From an uncultured Lachnospiraceae bacterium (GTDB lineage: Bacteria; Bacillota; Clostridia; Lachnospirales; Lachnospiraceae), in the NCBI GenBank assembly GCA_905209075.1, contig CAJLRL010000019.1, forward strand, positions 1 through 46,039: a DNA stretch of 46,039 bases, read 5' to 3'. Below the pieces are notes generated by a model, which saw only the letters and a list, made by a program, of their open reading frames with translations, was not told the DNA's origin and searched no databases. Made by a program: the position numbers and the translations under genes. Below, piece by piece: positions 24,711 to 34,500 of this stretch. Position 1 is the first letter of the stretch. Every line of letters starts with the position of its first letter.

Positions 24711-26006
24711 ATGTCAAAGTTTTTATCTTATGAAGATCGAATGATTATTGCTCAACGCCTTCAGGAGAATGCATCCTTTGGGGCAATTGGCAAAGAGTTA
24801 GGAAAGGACTGTACAACCATTGCCAAGGAGATTAAAAAGTATTCCTATGACAAGAAAAGCGGTCGTCCTGGATATCCGTATAATCCTTGTAAATTCCGTG
24901 CTACATGCAAAGCAAAAAGGATTTGCGGAACAAGCTGTACACACCAATCTGCTTACAAATGCAGCCTGTGCTCTGAATGCACCTTACATTGTTCTGATTT
25001 TGTAGAAGATGTCTGTTCTGTCAAAAATAAGTCGCCTTATGTTTGTAATGGCTGCCGTCAGCTGCCGAAATGCACGTTATTAAAACGTATTTATGATCCG
25101 GCAGATGCACATGAGCGTGCACATCATGCTGTTTCGGAAGCCAGAACCGGTATCATGTCCAACGAAGATGATATTGCAAGAATTAACGGGATCATCAGTC
25201 CTTTAGTTAAAAACGGGCAGTCGCTTCATCAAATCTATCTTGCTCATGTAGATGAACTGATGTGCAGTGAAAAGACATTGTATAACTACGTGGATGCCCA
25301 GCTCTTTGATATCAGGAACATTGATCTGCCCCGTAAAGTGAAATACCGTCCCCGTTATAAGAAGCCTGAATTTAAAGTTGACCGGGGCTGCCGTATTGAA
25401 CGAAGCTACGCTGACTTTCAAAAATATCTGGGAGCAAACCCGGAAACGACCATTGTACAAATGGATAGCGTGATTGGCCGTGTGGGAGGAAAATGTCTTC
25501 TTACCATACACTTTGTAGAAAGCAGTCTCATGCTGGCTTTTTTGCGGGACGCAAATACATCAGCCTCTGTAATAGAGATCATAAACTTATTGGATGAAGT
25601 CCTTGGGACAAAAACATTTAATAGCTTGTTTCCGGTTATTCTGACAGATAACGGAAGTGAGTTTTCAAATCCAAAGGAAATCGAAAAACGTAGCACCATT
25701 CCATGCAATAGAACAAAGATATTTTATTGCGATCCAAGTGCTCCTTATCAAAAAGGAGCCAGTGAAGTCAACCATGAATTGATACGTCGTATCCTGCCAA
25801 AAGGAAGCAGTTTTGATGAGCTGACACAACAGGATATTACTCTGATGATGAACCATATCAATTCTTATAAAAGAAAAAAGCTGAACAACCGTAGCCCATA
25901 CGAAACATTCAGCTTTTACTATGGAGAAGATGTGCTTAAGAAACTGGGATGCTCACCGATTGCCGCCGAGAACATCATCTTAAAGCCTAAACTTCTCAAA
26001 AAGTAA
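24711..26006 (+). CDS. IS30-family transposase
   Basis: This 431-residue DDE transposase of the IS30 type has an N-terminal helix-turn-helix (YEDRMIIAQRLQENASFGAIGKEL). A cysteine-rich insertion (about residues 60-125, eleven or more Cys) probably binds zinc. The RNase-H-like core has acidic residues in IVQMDSVIG and LTDNGSEFSNP and the final glutamate in KGASEVNHELIRR. ATG 24711 was chosen over an in-frame TTG ten codons upstream because AAAGGAG lies six bases before it. The frame is intact, so the element could still be active. It marks the boundary between housekeeping genes and the defence locus. Confidence 0.92.
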   Translation: MSKFLSYEDRMIIAQRLQENASFGAIGKELGKDCTTIAKEIKKYSYDKKSGRPGYPYNPCKFRATCKAKRICGTSCTHQSAYKCSLCSECTLHCSDFVEDVCSVKNKSPYVCNGCRQLPKCTLLKRIYDPADAHERAHHAVSEARTGIMSNEDDIARINGIISPLVKNGQSLHQIYLAHVDELMCSEKTLYNYVDAQLFDIRNIDLPRKVKYRPRYKKPEFKVDRGCRIERSYADFQKYLGANPETTIVQMDSVIGRVGGKCLLTIHFVESSLMLAFLRDANTSASVIEIINLLDEVLGTKTFNSLFPVILTDNGSEFSNPKEIEKRSTIPCNRTKIFYCDPSAPYQKGASEVNHELIRRILPKGSSFDELTQQDITLMMNHINSYKRKKLNNRSPYETFSFYYGEDVLKKLGCSPIAAENIILKPKLLKK

Positions 26007-26181
26007 CAAATAAATTTGCTAAGTGCCGCCAGAATAGAACAACTCTATCCAATCAAAACAGGGATGGATTCTCCGAATACAAAAATTTCGAGAGGGAATT
26101 GATCTCTGGTTGTTGTACGCAAATTTATTGCTGAACGTATTATATCATATCGAAATAGAAATGAAAATTCGAGAATCTTGC

Positions 26182-26294
26182 TTACAAACCGGGAATTTCA
26201 TTTACAAACCGGGAATCTCGCTTACAAAACAGGATTTTCATTTACAAAGAGGGAGTCTTGGGTTACAAAGGGGATTCTCGGGTTACTATTTACC
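26182..26294 (+). repeat. Tandem array of about 20-bp units (iteron-like) upstream of BREX
   Basis: The core TTAC recurs at 26182, 26202, 26222, 26242, 26263 and 26283, spaced 20, 20, 20, 21 and 20 bp. Five units begin TTACAAA followed by a G-rich part (CCGGGA, CAGGA, GAGGGA, GGGGA) and a TTTCA or TCTCG end. The two endings alternate, hinting at a 40-bp higher-order unit. The last unit diverges (TTACTATTTACC) and is part of the 19-bp repeat that also occurs left of the transposase. There are no spacers, so it is not CRISPR. Confidence 0.75.
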
Positions 26295-26387
26295 CTCAAA
26301 AGCAAGGTTATGAATTTCTTTCTCACAAAAACTAATGACTTTTAAATGAAAATAATTAAAGCTCGCAAGAAAATGCGATTATTTTGA

Positions 26388-26416
26388 TTGCAAGAATAAG
26401 CGTTTTGTACTATAAT
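26388..26416 (+). promoter_or_regulatory. Predicted sigma-A promoter of the BREX operon
   Basis: TTGCAA (26388-26393), a 17-bp spacer and TATAAT (26411-26416). Transcription would start near 26423, inside TTACAAAGCGAG (26417-26428), which resembles the core of the tandem array 130 bp upstream. The leader to the regulator start is about 64 nt. Confidence 0.75.
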
Positions 26417-26486
26417 TTACAAAGCGAGTTTTTACTCAATTGTGACAAATATAACATGTCTATAGAAGAAGCCACGAGGTGTGAGA

Positions 26487-26696
26487 ATGAGAGTAAGTTA
26501 CAATAAATTATGGAAGTTATTGGTAGACAAAAAGATGAGTAAAGCCGATTTGAGAAAGGCTGTAGATATTGCTCCGAATACCCTTACAAAGATGCGTAAG
26601 GATGGAGAAGTGTCTATGAGTGTATTACTCAAGATTGCTACATATCTGGATTGCGATATTAGTGATATCTGTGAGTTTGTGAAAGATGAAGAATAA
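26487..26696 (+). CDS. Small XRE/Cro-type HTH regulator at the head of the BREX locus
   Basis: This 69-residue single-domain DNA-binding protein has a helix-turn-helix in MSKADLRKAVDIAPNTLTKMRKDG (about residues 17-40), then LLKIATYLDCDISDICEFV, typical of YozG/Cro-like regulators. I chose ATG 26487 over GTG 26481 because GAGGTG lies five bases upstream of it. It is 20 bp before brxA, so it is probably first in the operon and may autoregulate it. It is not a WYL-domain BrxR; XRE regulators of this size more often control restriction-modification systems. The target site is unknown, but the TTACAAA-type repeats upstream are candidates. Confidence 0.85.
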   Translation: MRVSYNKLWKLLVDKKMSKADLRKAVDIAPNTLTKMRKDGEVSMSVLLKIATYLDCDISDICEFVKDEE

Positions 26697-26716
26697 ACCT
26701 TGTTGGAGAGTGCAAA

Positions 26717-27316
26717 ATGGCAGAGTTAGTATATAGTGCAGGACTTACATCAAAATTGTTTTGGCTACAGGAGTCCAGAAAGACCGCAGGATATATCCTG
26801 GATGGATATAGTAAGGCGGATATCCGCAAGATAGCCTGGGAAGAGAATATCTATCAAGTAAAAGCAGAATATCGTGCATATGAGATATTGAATGGTACTT
26901 ATCGTAGAGTATCTGCTTTACCGGAAGCAGTGCTTCGGGCTTTTACCACTTGTGATGTGGAGACGGCAAAGATTTTAAACTTAATTGCAATTCTTATGGA
27001 TAGCCGACTATTTTTTGAATTTCTTCATGAAGTGTATGATGAAAAGCTCAGACTTGGAGAAAAGGAAATCACAGACAGGGATTTGAATGTATTCTTTTCG
27101 GATAAAGCGTTGCAGAGTGATGTTGTGGCTGGATGGACGGATACAGCAGTACGGAAACTGAAACAGTGCTTTACTAGAATGATGTTTGAGGCGGGATTAC
27201 TTGAAAGTAGTGCAAAACCAAGAACAATCAAGCCAATTCACATTGACTATCGTACAGAGGAATTGCTGACTGCAAATGGACTGGGAGAATACTTGAAAGC
27301 TGTGAAAGGAGTCTGA
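26717..27316 (+). CDS. brxA: BREX protein BrxA (DUF1819)
   Basis: This 199-residue protein has the DUF1819/BrxA pattern: YSAGLTSKLFWLQESRKTAGYILDG at the N-terminus, VKAEYRAYEILNGTYRRVSALP in the middle, and a helical C-terminus with the conserved MFEAGLL. BrxA is a small DNA-binding-type protein of type 1 BREX loci needed for full phage defence in some systems. It is preceded by GGAG about nine bases from the ATG and followed two bases after its stop by brxB. This order (brxA-brxB-brxC) is the canonical start of type 1 BREX. Confidence 0.93.
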   Translation: MAELVYSAGLTSKLFWLQESRKTAGYILDGYSKADIRKIAWEENIYQVKAEYRAYEILNGTYRRVSALPEAVLRAFTTCDVETAKILNLIAILMDSRLFFEFLHEVYDEKLRLGEKEITDRDLNVFFSDKALQSDVVAGWTDTAVRKLKQCFTRMMFEAGLLESSAKPRTIKPIHIDYRTEELLTANGLGEYLKAVKGV

Positions 27317-27318
27317 GC

Positions 27319-27906
27319 ATGGCAAAGTTAAGTTTGGATGATAGACTGAATCAGATAGAAGACAAAATATCAGAGAAGTCGTTTAGAGAGAATAAAGGAC
27401 TTGGAAATGAAGTCGGATATTATATATTCGATTATGATCCAAGAGAAGAGCTGTATGTGAGAAATCATATAGCATACCTTAAGGATAGAATAAACAACGG
27501 AAACAAAGATTTCAGAATAGTTGAGTTTGACCTGTTTCACCTGATGGTTGAGATATTGCAGGAGGAAGGTTATCTGGAAGCATTCTTTGATTTGGAAAAA
27601 GAGAATGGTTTTTTTGAGATGGCGGACAGCCTTGTAGAGACTTTGGGACTGGATGAGACAAATGAACTGAATCTCATCATATCAAGAATATTGCAGGAAG
27701 ATTTGACAGACAGTGTGGTATTTCTTACCGGAGTAGGCAGGTGCCATCCGATAATCGCAAGCCACAACATCTTAAATAACCTGCATCAAGTGCTTGATAG
27801 TGTCCCGGTAGTGCTTTTCTATCCGGGAGAGTATAGCGGACAGGATTTGAAATTATTTGGAACAATGGATTCACACAACTATTACAGGGCATTCCGTCTG
27901 GTGTAG
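27319..27906 (+). CDS. brxB: BREX protein BrxB (DUF1788)
   Basis: This 195-residue protein of the DUF1788 family is recognisable from SFRENKGLGNEVGYYIFDYDPREELYVRNHI, from FLTGVGRCHPIIASHNILNNLH, and from the ending VVLFYPGEYSGQDLKLFGTMDSHNYYRAFRLV. BrxB is a core BREX component with no known enzymatic activity, probably structural within the complex. The SD AAAGGAG lies inside the end of brxA, and the two genes are two bases apart, consistent with coupled translation. Length is standard. Confidence 0.94.
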   Translation: MAKLSLDDRLNQIEDKISEKSFRENKGLGNEVGYYIFDYDPREELYVRNHIAYLKDRINNGNKDFRIVEFDLFHLMVEILQEEGYLEAFFDLEKENGFFEMADSLVETLGLDETNELNLIISRILQEDLTDSVVFLTGVGRCHPIIASHNILNNLHQVLDSVPVVLFYPGEYSGQDLKLFGTMDSHNYYRAFRLV

Positions 27907-27973
27907 AGGAGGAAAATTCTCTGCTCCTGCAAGGGCAGTCGCATTTTCTAATAGAAAACAAGGAGAATTAACA

Positions 27974-30900
27974 ATGCAGATTAAAAATATGTTTGAAAAG
28001 CAGATTGATCGTGACATCAAAGGTGTTATTAAAGTAGGTCAGTCGGATGAAGAAAATGTATATCAGGAATTAGATGAATATGTAGTGACCAAGGAGCTTC
28101 TGAAGCATTTCAGGGATTTCTTCAACAATTATGAAAAGGGTGTAGACGGATATACAGATAAGATGGGTGTCTGGATTTCCGGATTCTTTGGAAGTGGTAA
28201 ATCTCACTTCCTAAAAATACTGTCTTATTTATTAAAAAACAGCACAGTAGAAGGTAAAAGAGCCATTGAGTATTTTACGGATGGTAAGAAAATAGAAGAT
28301 CCGATGCTTATTGCAGAGATGACAAAGGCGGGAACTATTGAGTCAGATGTCATGCTTTTCAATATTGATTCAAAGGGTTCTGCAAAGGTAGGCTCCGGCA
28401 AGGAGGCTATCGTTGAAGTATTTATGAAAGTGTTCAATGAGATGCAGGGTTATTGTGGTTCAATTCCTTATCTTGCAGAATTTGAACGTCAGTTGGATAA
28501 CGAGGGCAGATTTGAAGAATTCAAAGAGAGGTTCGAGGCGAATGCTGGAGCACCTTGGGATAAAAAGAGACAGGCATTTGCAGTTATTCAGGATAAAGTA
28601 GTAAAGACATTAGTCGAGATGGATTTCATGAGTGAGGAAGCAGCCCACAACTGGTGCAAGAATGCAAAGGGCAGCTATGACCTCAGTATCGAGAAGTTCG
28701 TATCACTTGTGCAGGAATATTGTGTGAAGAAAGGTCCGAATCATCATGTTATCTTCTTAGTTGATGAGATTGGTCAGTATATTGCAGATGATACACAGCT
28801 TATGCTCAATCTCCAGACAATCGTGGAAGACCTTGGAACAGCCTGTAAAGGTAAGGCATGGGTTATCGTAACGAGCCAGGAGGATATTGACTCTATTACA
28901 AAGACAAAGGGAAATGACTTCTCTAAGATTCAGGGACGTTTTGATACGAGACTTTCTCTTTCGGCATCCAATGTTGACGAAGTAATCCGTAAGCGTGTGC
29001 TTGCAAAAAATGAGACAGCAACACAGACGCTCAGACTTCTCTATGAGCAGAAAGAATCAATTATCAAGAATCTCATTACATTTACAGCGGATACAGCGGA
29101 CAAGAAGCTGTATGCAGATAAGGCGGATTTCGCAGACTGCTATCCGTTCATACCATATCAGTTCAATCTTTTAGGACAGGTACTTACTGCGGTCAGAACA
29201 CATGGCGCAAGTGGAAAGCATTTGTCTGATCAGTCACGTTCTATGCTTGCACTGTTTCAGGAGTCGGCAATCAGAGTGATGGATAAAGAAGATGGTGTGT
29301 TGGTTCCATTCAGTTATTTCTATGATCCATTGCATAAATTTATTGACCACCAACACAGTCAGGTAATCTCAGATGCAGAGAATAACAGTAAGCTGGATGA
29401 GTTCGATGTAGAGCTTTTGAAGGTTCTCTTTATGATTAAATATGTCAAAGAAATAAAGGCAAATGTAGATAATCTTACTACACTTATGATTTCCAATATT
29501 GATGATGACAGAATTGAAGTCCGTTCTAAGATTGAAGAATCATTAAAGAAGCTGATTAAAGAGACACTTGTACAGAAGAATGGTGAAATATACATCTTCC
29601 TGACAAATGAGGAGCAGGAAATCAATAATGCCATCAACAATGAGTCAGTAGAGATGGGAGAAATCATCGGAGAGGCTTCTACAGTTATCTTCGAGGAAAT
29701 ATATACAGAGAAAAAATATCGTTACAGCAGTCGTTACTTATTCCCATTCAACCAGAAGGTGGATGATCGATTCTTCAAGGGCAATCAGTCTAACGATATC
29801 GGAGTGACAGTTATTACACCTTATGGCGGAGATTATGCTGACTCTGCACTTCGTCTGCTTTCAGCACAGGAAAGCAGTGTAATTGTAAAGCTGCCAAATG
29901 ACAGTACATTCCTTGATGAGATTACAGAATCCATAAAGATATATAAATTCCTTAATAAAAATGCGTCCGGAGCCAGAGGCAGCTTTGACAGCATCCGCAG
30001 GGCAAAAGAGGATGAGCGTATTGAGAAGAAGGACAGAATCCGAATCTTTATTGAGGATGCATTAAAGAATGCTGATATCTATGTAAATGGCGATAAAGCA
30101 ACCATTTCAGCTAAGGAGCCGGCAACAAGAATTAATGAAGCACTCGGTAAGCTCGTAGCAATGAAATACAATAAGCTTACCTATATGGAGACAGCACCGG
30201 AGCTTTCAGATATCAGTGCCATCTTTAAACATAGCGATGGTCAGATGAGCTTCCTTGGCACAAGTGATACAACACCAAATAAGCTTGCGTTAGAGGAAGT
30301 GGTACAAGTAATTGGATTAAATAATATCAGACATATGAAGACATCCCTCAAGTCATTACAGGATAAGTTTGGTGCAGCACCTTATGGATTTGATCCAAAG
30401 GATGTGCAGTGGCTTGTTGCAATGTTGTTCAAACTGGGAAGAGTGTCTCTTACTCTTAACAGTCAAAGTCTGTCATTGCTTTCAACGAATTCGGATGAAC
30501 TGGTCAGATATATTACAAAGCGTGAATATGTAGAAAAACTTTTGATAGATATCAGAGAAAGAGCAACGGACGGACAGATTCGCTCTGCAAAAGAAGTTAT
30601 GAAGGATTACTTCGGATTTACTGTATCCAGTGATGATGATGACAAAATCATGAGCAGCTTCAAGAGCAGAGCAAAGGATAAAGTTGAAGTATACGATGAC
30701 ATCCTTGTAGAGTACAGAATCAATCCAAAATATCCTTGTAAGCGACTGATGGAAGAGGCTAGAAAGAGACTTGCTGAAATCCTTGATATCAATGAGCCTA
30801 CAGAGTTCTTCAAGACAGTAGATAAGAAGAGAGATGACCTGCTTGATGATGCAGAAGATACTGCACCTGTATTTGATTTCTTTAAGGGAGATCAGAAAAA

Positions 30901-31564
30901 GATTTTTGAAGAGGCAGTAAAGAATCTTGCATATTTTGGAAACAGTAAGACATATGTAAGTGACCAGGAGCTGTTAAAAGTAGTTGAAGAGATAGAGAGT
31001 ATCGTAAAGGACAGCAAGCCTTTTGGTAAGATTCAGAGATTACCGGAATTAAATAAGAGATTTGAAGAGCTTCATATGGGATTGCTTGAAAAGGAAGCAG
31101 CCATCATGGATCCATTAGTGCATGATGACTTCCTTAAAGTGAAAGAGGTATTGGATACTAAGCCTTTTGCAGAAGTACTCCGCCCTCGTATCAATCAGAG
31201 ATTTGAAGAAATATGGGATAAGCTGAAAAAATCAAATGATATTGCTGCAATTAAGAATATCAAGCTGGAAAGTGATACTTTAAAAATCAAGTGTCTGGAT
31301 GAGATAGATGAGTATGAGAGGGCACATCAGCCAGCACCGGAACCATCTGTTACACCAGTAGTACCCGGCAAAGAGCCGATTAATCCTACACCTGCACCAA
31401 CGAAAGTAAAGACAAAGAGACGTAAGAATGTTTCCATAAGCAATGTAGCAGGAGCTAGAACATATTCGATAGAGACAGAACAGGATATTGATAAGTTCCT
31501 TGCCGAGATGAAGCAGAAACTGATGAATGAACTGGAAGAAGACACAATAATTACATTGAGCTGA
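27974..31564 (+). CDS. brxC: BREX P-loop ATPase BrxC
   Basis: BrxC is the large ATPase of BREX (1196 residues here, typical about 1200). It has a clear Walker A, GFFGSGKS (residues 70-77), and a Walker B, VIFLVDEIGQYI (D264, E265). Further typical segments are FDTRLSLSASNVDEVIRKRVL and QFNLLGQVLTAVRTHGASGKHLS. The C-terminal third is helical with a proline-rich linker (about 1115-1145), followed by a conserved tail. The frame extends upstream into brxB, but ATG 27974 is supported by AAGGAGA eight bases before it and by its typical MQIKNMFEKQIDRDIKGVIKV start. It probably powers DNA engagement with PglX and PglZ. Confidence 0.95.
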   Translation: MQIKNMFEKQIDRDIKGVIKVGQSDEENVYQELDEYVVTKELLKHFRDFFNNYEKGVDGYTDKMGVWISGFFGSGKSHFLKILSYLLKNSTVEGKRAIEYFTDGKKIEDPMLIAEMTKAGTIESDVMLFNIDSKGSAKVGSGKEAIVEVFMKVFNEMQGYCGSIPYLAEFERQLDNEGRFEEFKERFEANAGAPWDKKRQAFAVIQDKVVKTLVEMDFMSEEAAHNWCKNAKGSYDLSIEKFVSLVQEYCVKKGPNHHVIFLVDEIGQYIADDTQLMLNLQTIVEDLGTACKGKAWVIVTSQEDIDSITKTKGNDFSKIQGRFDTRLSLSASNVDEVIRKRVLAKNETATQTLRLLYEQKESIIKNLITFTADTADKKLYADKADFADCYPFIPYQFNLLGQVLTAVRTHGASGKHLSDQSRSMLALFQESAIRVMDKEDGVLVPFSYFYDPLHKFIDHQHSQVISDAENNSKLDEFDVELLKVLFMIKYVKEIKANVDNLTTLMISNIDDDRIEVRSKIEESLKKLIKETLVQKNGEIYIFLTNEEQEINNAINNESVEMGEIIGEASTVIFEEIYTEKKYRYSSRYLFPFNQKVDDRFFKGNQSNDIGVTVITPYGGDYADSALRLLSAQESSVIVKLPNDSTFLDEITESIKIYKFLNKNASGARGSFDSIRRAKEDERIEKKDRIRIFIEDALKNADIYVNGDKATISAKEPATRINEALGKLVAMKYNKLTYMETAPELSDISAIFKHSDGQMSFLGTSDTTPNKLALEEVVQVIGLNNIRHMKTSLKSLQDKFGAAPYGFDPKDVQWLVAMLFKLGRVSLTLNSQSLSLLSTNSDELVRYITKREYVEKLLIDIRERATDGQIRSAKEVMKDYFGFTVSSDDDDKIMSSFKSRAKDKVEVYDDILVEYRINPKYPCKRLMEEARKRLAEILDINEPTEFFKTVDKKRDDLLDDAEDTAPVFDFFKGDQKKIFEEAVKNLAYFGNSKTYVSDQELLKVVEEIESIVKDSKPFGKIQRLPELNKRFEELHMGLLEKEAAIMDPLVHDDFLKVKEVLDTKPFAEVLRPRINQRFEEIWDKLKKSNDIAAIKNIKLESDTLKIKCLDEIDEYERAHQPAPEPSVTPVVPGKEPINPTPAPTKVKTKRRKNVSISNVAGARTYSIETEQDIDKFLAEMKQKLMNELEEDTIITLS

Positions 31565-31589
31565 TAAGCTTGATTGGAGGATATAGCAC

Positions 31590-34500
31590 ATGAACAAAAA
31601 TGCAATTAAGAAATTTGCAATAGATGCAAGAAATAAACTGATAGCATCCGTTACGGATAAAGCTGGTATGCTCGGAATCACACCGGATAATTGCAGTGAA
31701 GCAATCACAAAAGGTGCAGATTTTGAGGTATACAAGACAGCAGCAGGAACAGAGGTAACACTTAACAAAAAACAGTGTGAGCAGAGAAGAAAACTGGTAG
31801 ACCAGATTCATGCAAGAGGCTTTGAAACGGTAGTGGAAGAAGTGGCATATACATGGTTTAACAGAATCTGTGCTATCCGTTTTATGGAAGTGAATGACTA
31901 TATGTATCCTGTAAGAGTTCGTGTGCTTTCTTCCGAAAAAGAAGGAAAAAATGAGCCTGATGTGGTAACTATGGCTCCTGATATTGACTGGAATTTTACA
32001 GATAAAGAGAGAGAAGAAATCATTGATGCCAAAATGAATAACAGGCTAGATGATTTATTCAGAATGCTCTTTATCAAGCAGTGTAATCTGCTTCATGAAG
32101 TGTTACCGGGACTTTTTGAAGAAACAGAAGACTATACAGAAATGCTTCTTAACATCTCGTTTACGAATGAAGATGATGTGATTCGTATGCTTATAGATGA
32201 AAAGAGAGGAATTCCAGAAGAAGATTTTAATGTAAATACGATTGGGAAAGATGGTCAGCCTACCGGACAGGTGGAGATTATAGGATGGCTATATCAGTAT
32301 TACAATACGGAATTAAAAGATGATACTTTTGCAAAGTTAAAGAAAAATGTAAAAATAACAAAAGAGAGAATACCAGCAGCAACTCAGCTATTTACACCTG
32401 ATTGGATTGTGCGTTACATGGTGGAAAATTCTGTTGGAAGAATCTGGATTGAACACCTACGTGCAGTGGATCCAAGTATAGATGAAAAGGCAGCAGCAGA
32501 GAAATTTGGATGGAAATATTATCTTCCAGAAGCAGAGCAAGAAGACGAAGTAAATGTAAAATTGGCAGAAATTAGAACTTCCTACAAAGACCTAAAGCCA
32601 ACGGAAATTACCTGCATTGATCCTTGTATGGGAAGTGGACATATCTTAATTGCTATGTTTGATGTGTTGATGGATATATATGTAAGTGCTGGATACGATA
32701 AGAGAGAAGCTGCATTTGAGATTGTAGAGCATAACATTCATGGATTAGATATTGACCAGAGAGCATATCAACTGGCGTATTTTGCAGTTATGATGAAAGG
32801 TCGTGGATACAACAGACGTTTCTTAAGCAATAAAAATATGAAACATAATATATTTAAAGTTCAAGGAAGTGGATTTACAGATAAAGAAGGAAAAAAGGTA
32901 TATGTATATGATCAAGCTACTTTAGATTATTTTGTAAATAATGATGTTGTATTAAAAAAATCTATGGATAACTTGATTGAGCAAATGTTTGATGCAGAAG
33001 AATATGGCTCTATTTTGAAGATTCAAAATGTTGATTTCAATTTGATATTTGAAAGGTTTGAGGAAATTGAAAGCGATGTTTCTTTATATAAGAATTCAGT
33101 TTTTAATGCACTATATCCATTTGTATTAATTGCATACATGTTGACAAAAAAATATGATGCTATAATTACTAACCCGCCATATATGGGCGCATCAGGGATG
33201 AATACTAAATTATCTAAATATGTTAAAGATAATTATCCAGATAGCAAAAGCGATTTATTTGCAGTATTTATTGAAAAGTGGAATATGATGACGACTTCAT
33301 ATGGATACAATAGCATGGTTACAATGCAAAGTTGGATGTTTTTGTCTAGCTTTGAAAAAACGAGAAAAAATATAATAAATGCGAAAGATATTGTTTGTTT
33401 GATGCATATGGAAAATATGGTAATGGGAATTGCGTTTGGCACGGCAGTTACAATTTTCAGAAACAAAAATATTTCGAATTTTAAGGGAACATATAATTAT
33501 ATCAAGTTATGTGATATTGAGAATAATAAACCAAGATATTTTCCAGTAATGGAGAATCGTTTCGCGCAAGTCTCTACAGATAATTTTTCAAGAATTCCAG
33601 GGACACCTATTGCATATTGGGTTGGAGAACAGGTTTTAAAAGCTTTTTCATCATCTTTATTGGAAGATTATGGATATCCAAAGCAAGGATTTGCAACAGG
33701 AAATAATGATACTTTTCTAAGATTTTGGCATGAAGTGGATTTTACAAAAATTGGGTTTAACATGGCAGATAGAGAAGAGGCAAGTAAGTCCAACAAAAAG
33801 TGGTTTCCATGCAATAAAGGAGGAGCTTTTAGAAGATGGTATGGGAATAACACCTATTTAGCGAATTGGGAATTTGATGGAAAAGAAATGACGGAATTTA
33901 AAGGTTCAGTTATAAGAAATCCACAATTCTATTTTAGACAGGGTATGACATGGAGTTCATTAACAAGCGGTAAATTATCTATGAGGTATAGTCCGAAAGG
34001 CTTTTTGTTTGAGAGTAAAGGGTCTGTTTGCTTTATGAAAGATGAAAACAATTTGTTATATATTTTAGGTTTGATGAATACTTCAATTGTTAGTAATATG
34101 TTGCTTGTTTTATCTCCAACATTAGATTATCACGAAGGACCTATGTCAAGAGTACCTATAATTATTAGCAATCAATATAAGAACAGAGTAGAGAAAATTG
34201 TAAAAGAGAATATTGAAATGTGTAAAGAAGATTGGGATTCTTTTGAAATCTCATGGGATTTTAAACAACACCCATTGGTTAAGTATTCAGTAGGAACTAT
34301 TAAGGAAGCATTTGATATATGGACAAGAGAATGTGATGATCGTTATATTAGTTTGAAAAATAACGAGGAAGAACTTAATAGGATTTTTACTGATATTTAT
34401 GGACTGAATGGTGAGGTAAGCGTCGAGGTGGACGAAAAAGATGTTTCAGTGCACAGAGCAGATTTACAAAGAGAAATTAAAGGACTTATTTCATATGCAG

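Larger units (their letters stand above)
24643..26294 (+). mobile_element. IS30-family insertion region bounded by a 19-bp direct repeat
   Basis: The transposase gene lies between two exact copies of TCTCGGGTTACTATTTACC (24643-24661 and 26276-26294), in direct orientation 1633 bp apart. I could not find convincing terminal inverted repeats by eye, so the true IS ends are uncertain. The direct repeat may be element sequence or a site used by it rather than a target duplication, since known IS30 duplications are usually only a few bases. Just left of it a TGGTGTA/TACACCA dyad followed by T residues (24544-24594) may be an end structure or a second terminator. Confidence 0.6.
26007..26486. other. 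480-bp non-coding junction between the IS30 transposase and the BREX locus
   Basis: The first part (26007-26165) shows no gene or clear signal. A 20-bp tandem array then spans 26182-26294 and a strong promoter lies at 26388-26416; both are described separately. Between them (26295-26387) the DNA is AT-rich. It includes CTCGC (26362-26366), whose reverse complement GCGAG appears just downstream of the promoter (26424-26428), so a long-range dyad around the promoter is possible. No tRNA or integrase remnant was seen. Confidence 0.6.

Noticed and set aside
26182..26294. Possible CRISPR array upstream of BREX
   Set aside because: The 20-bp units abut with no spacers, units are degenerate, and no cas gene is nearby.
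27857..27973. Longer N-terminus of BrxC
   Set aside because: The extension overlaps the end of brxB, and ATG 27974 has an AAGGAGA site and the typical BrxC start.
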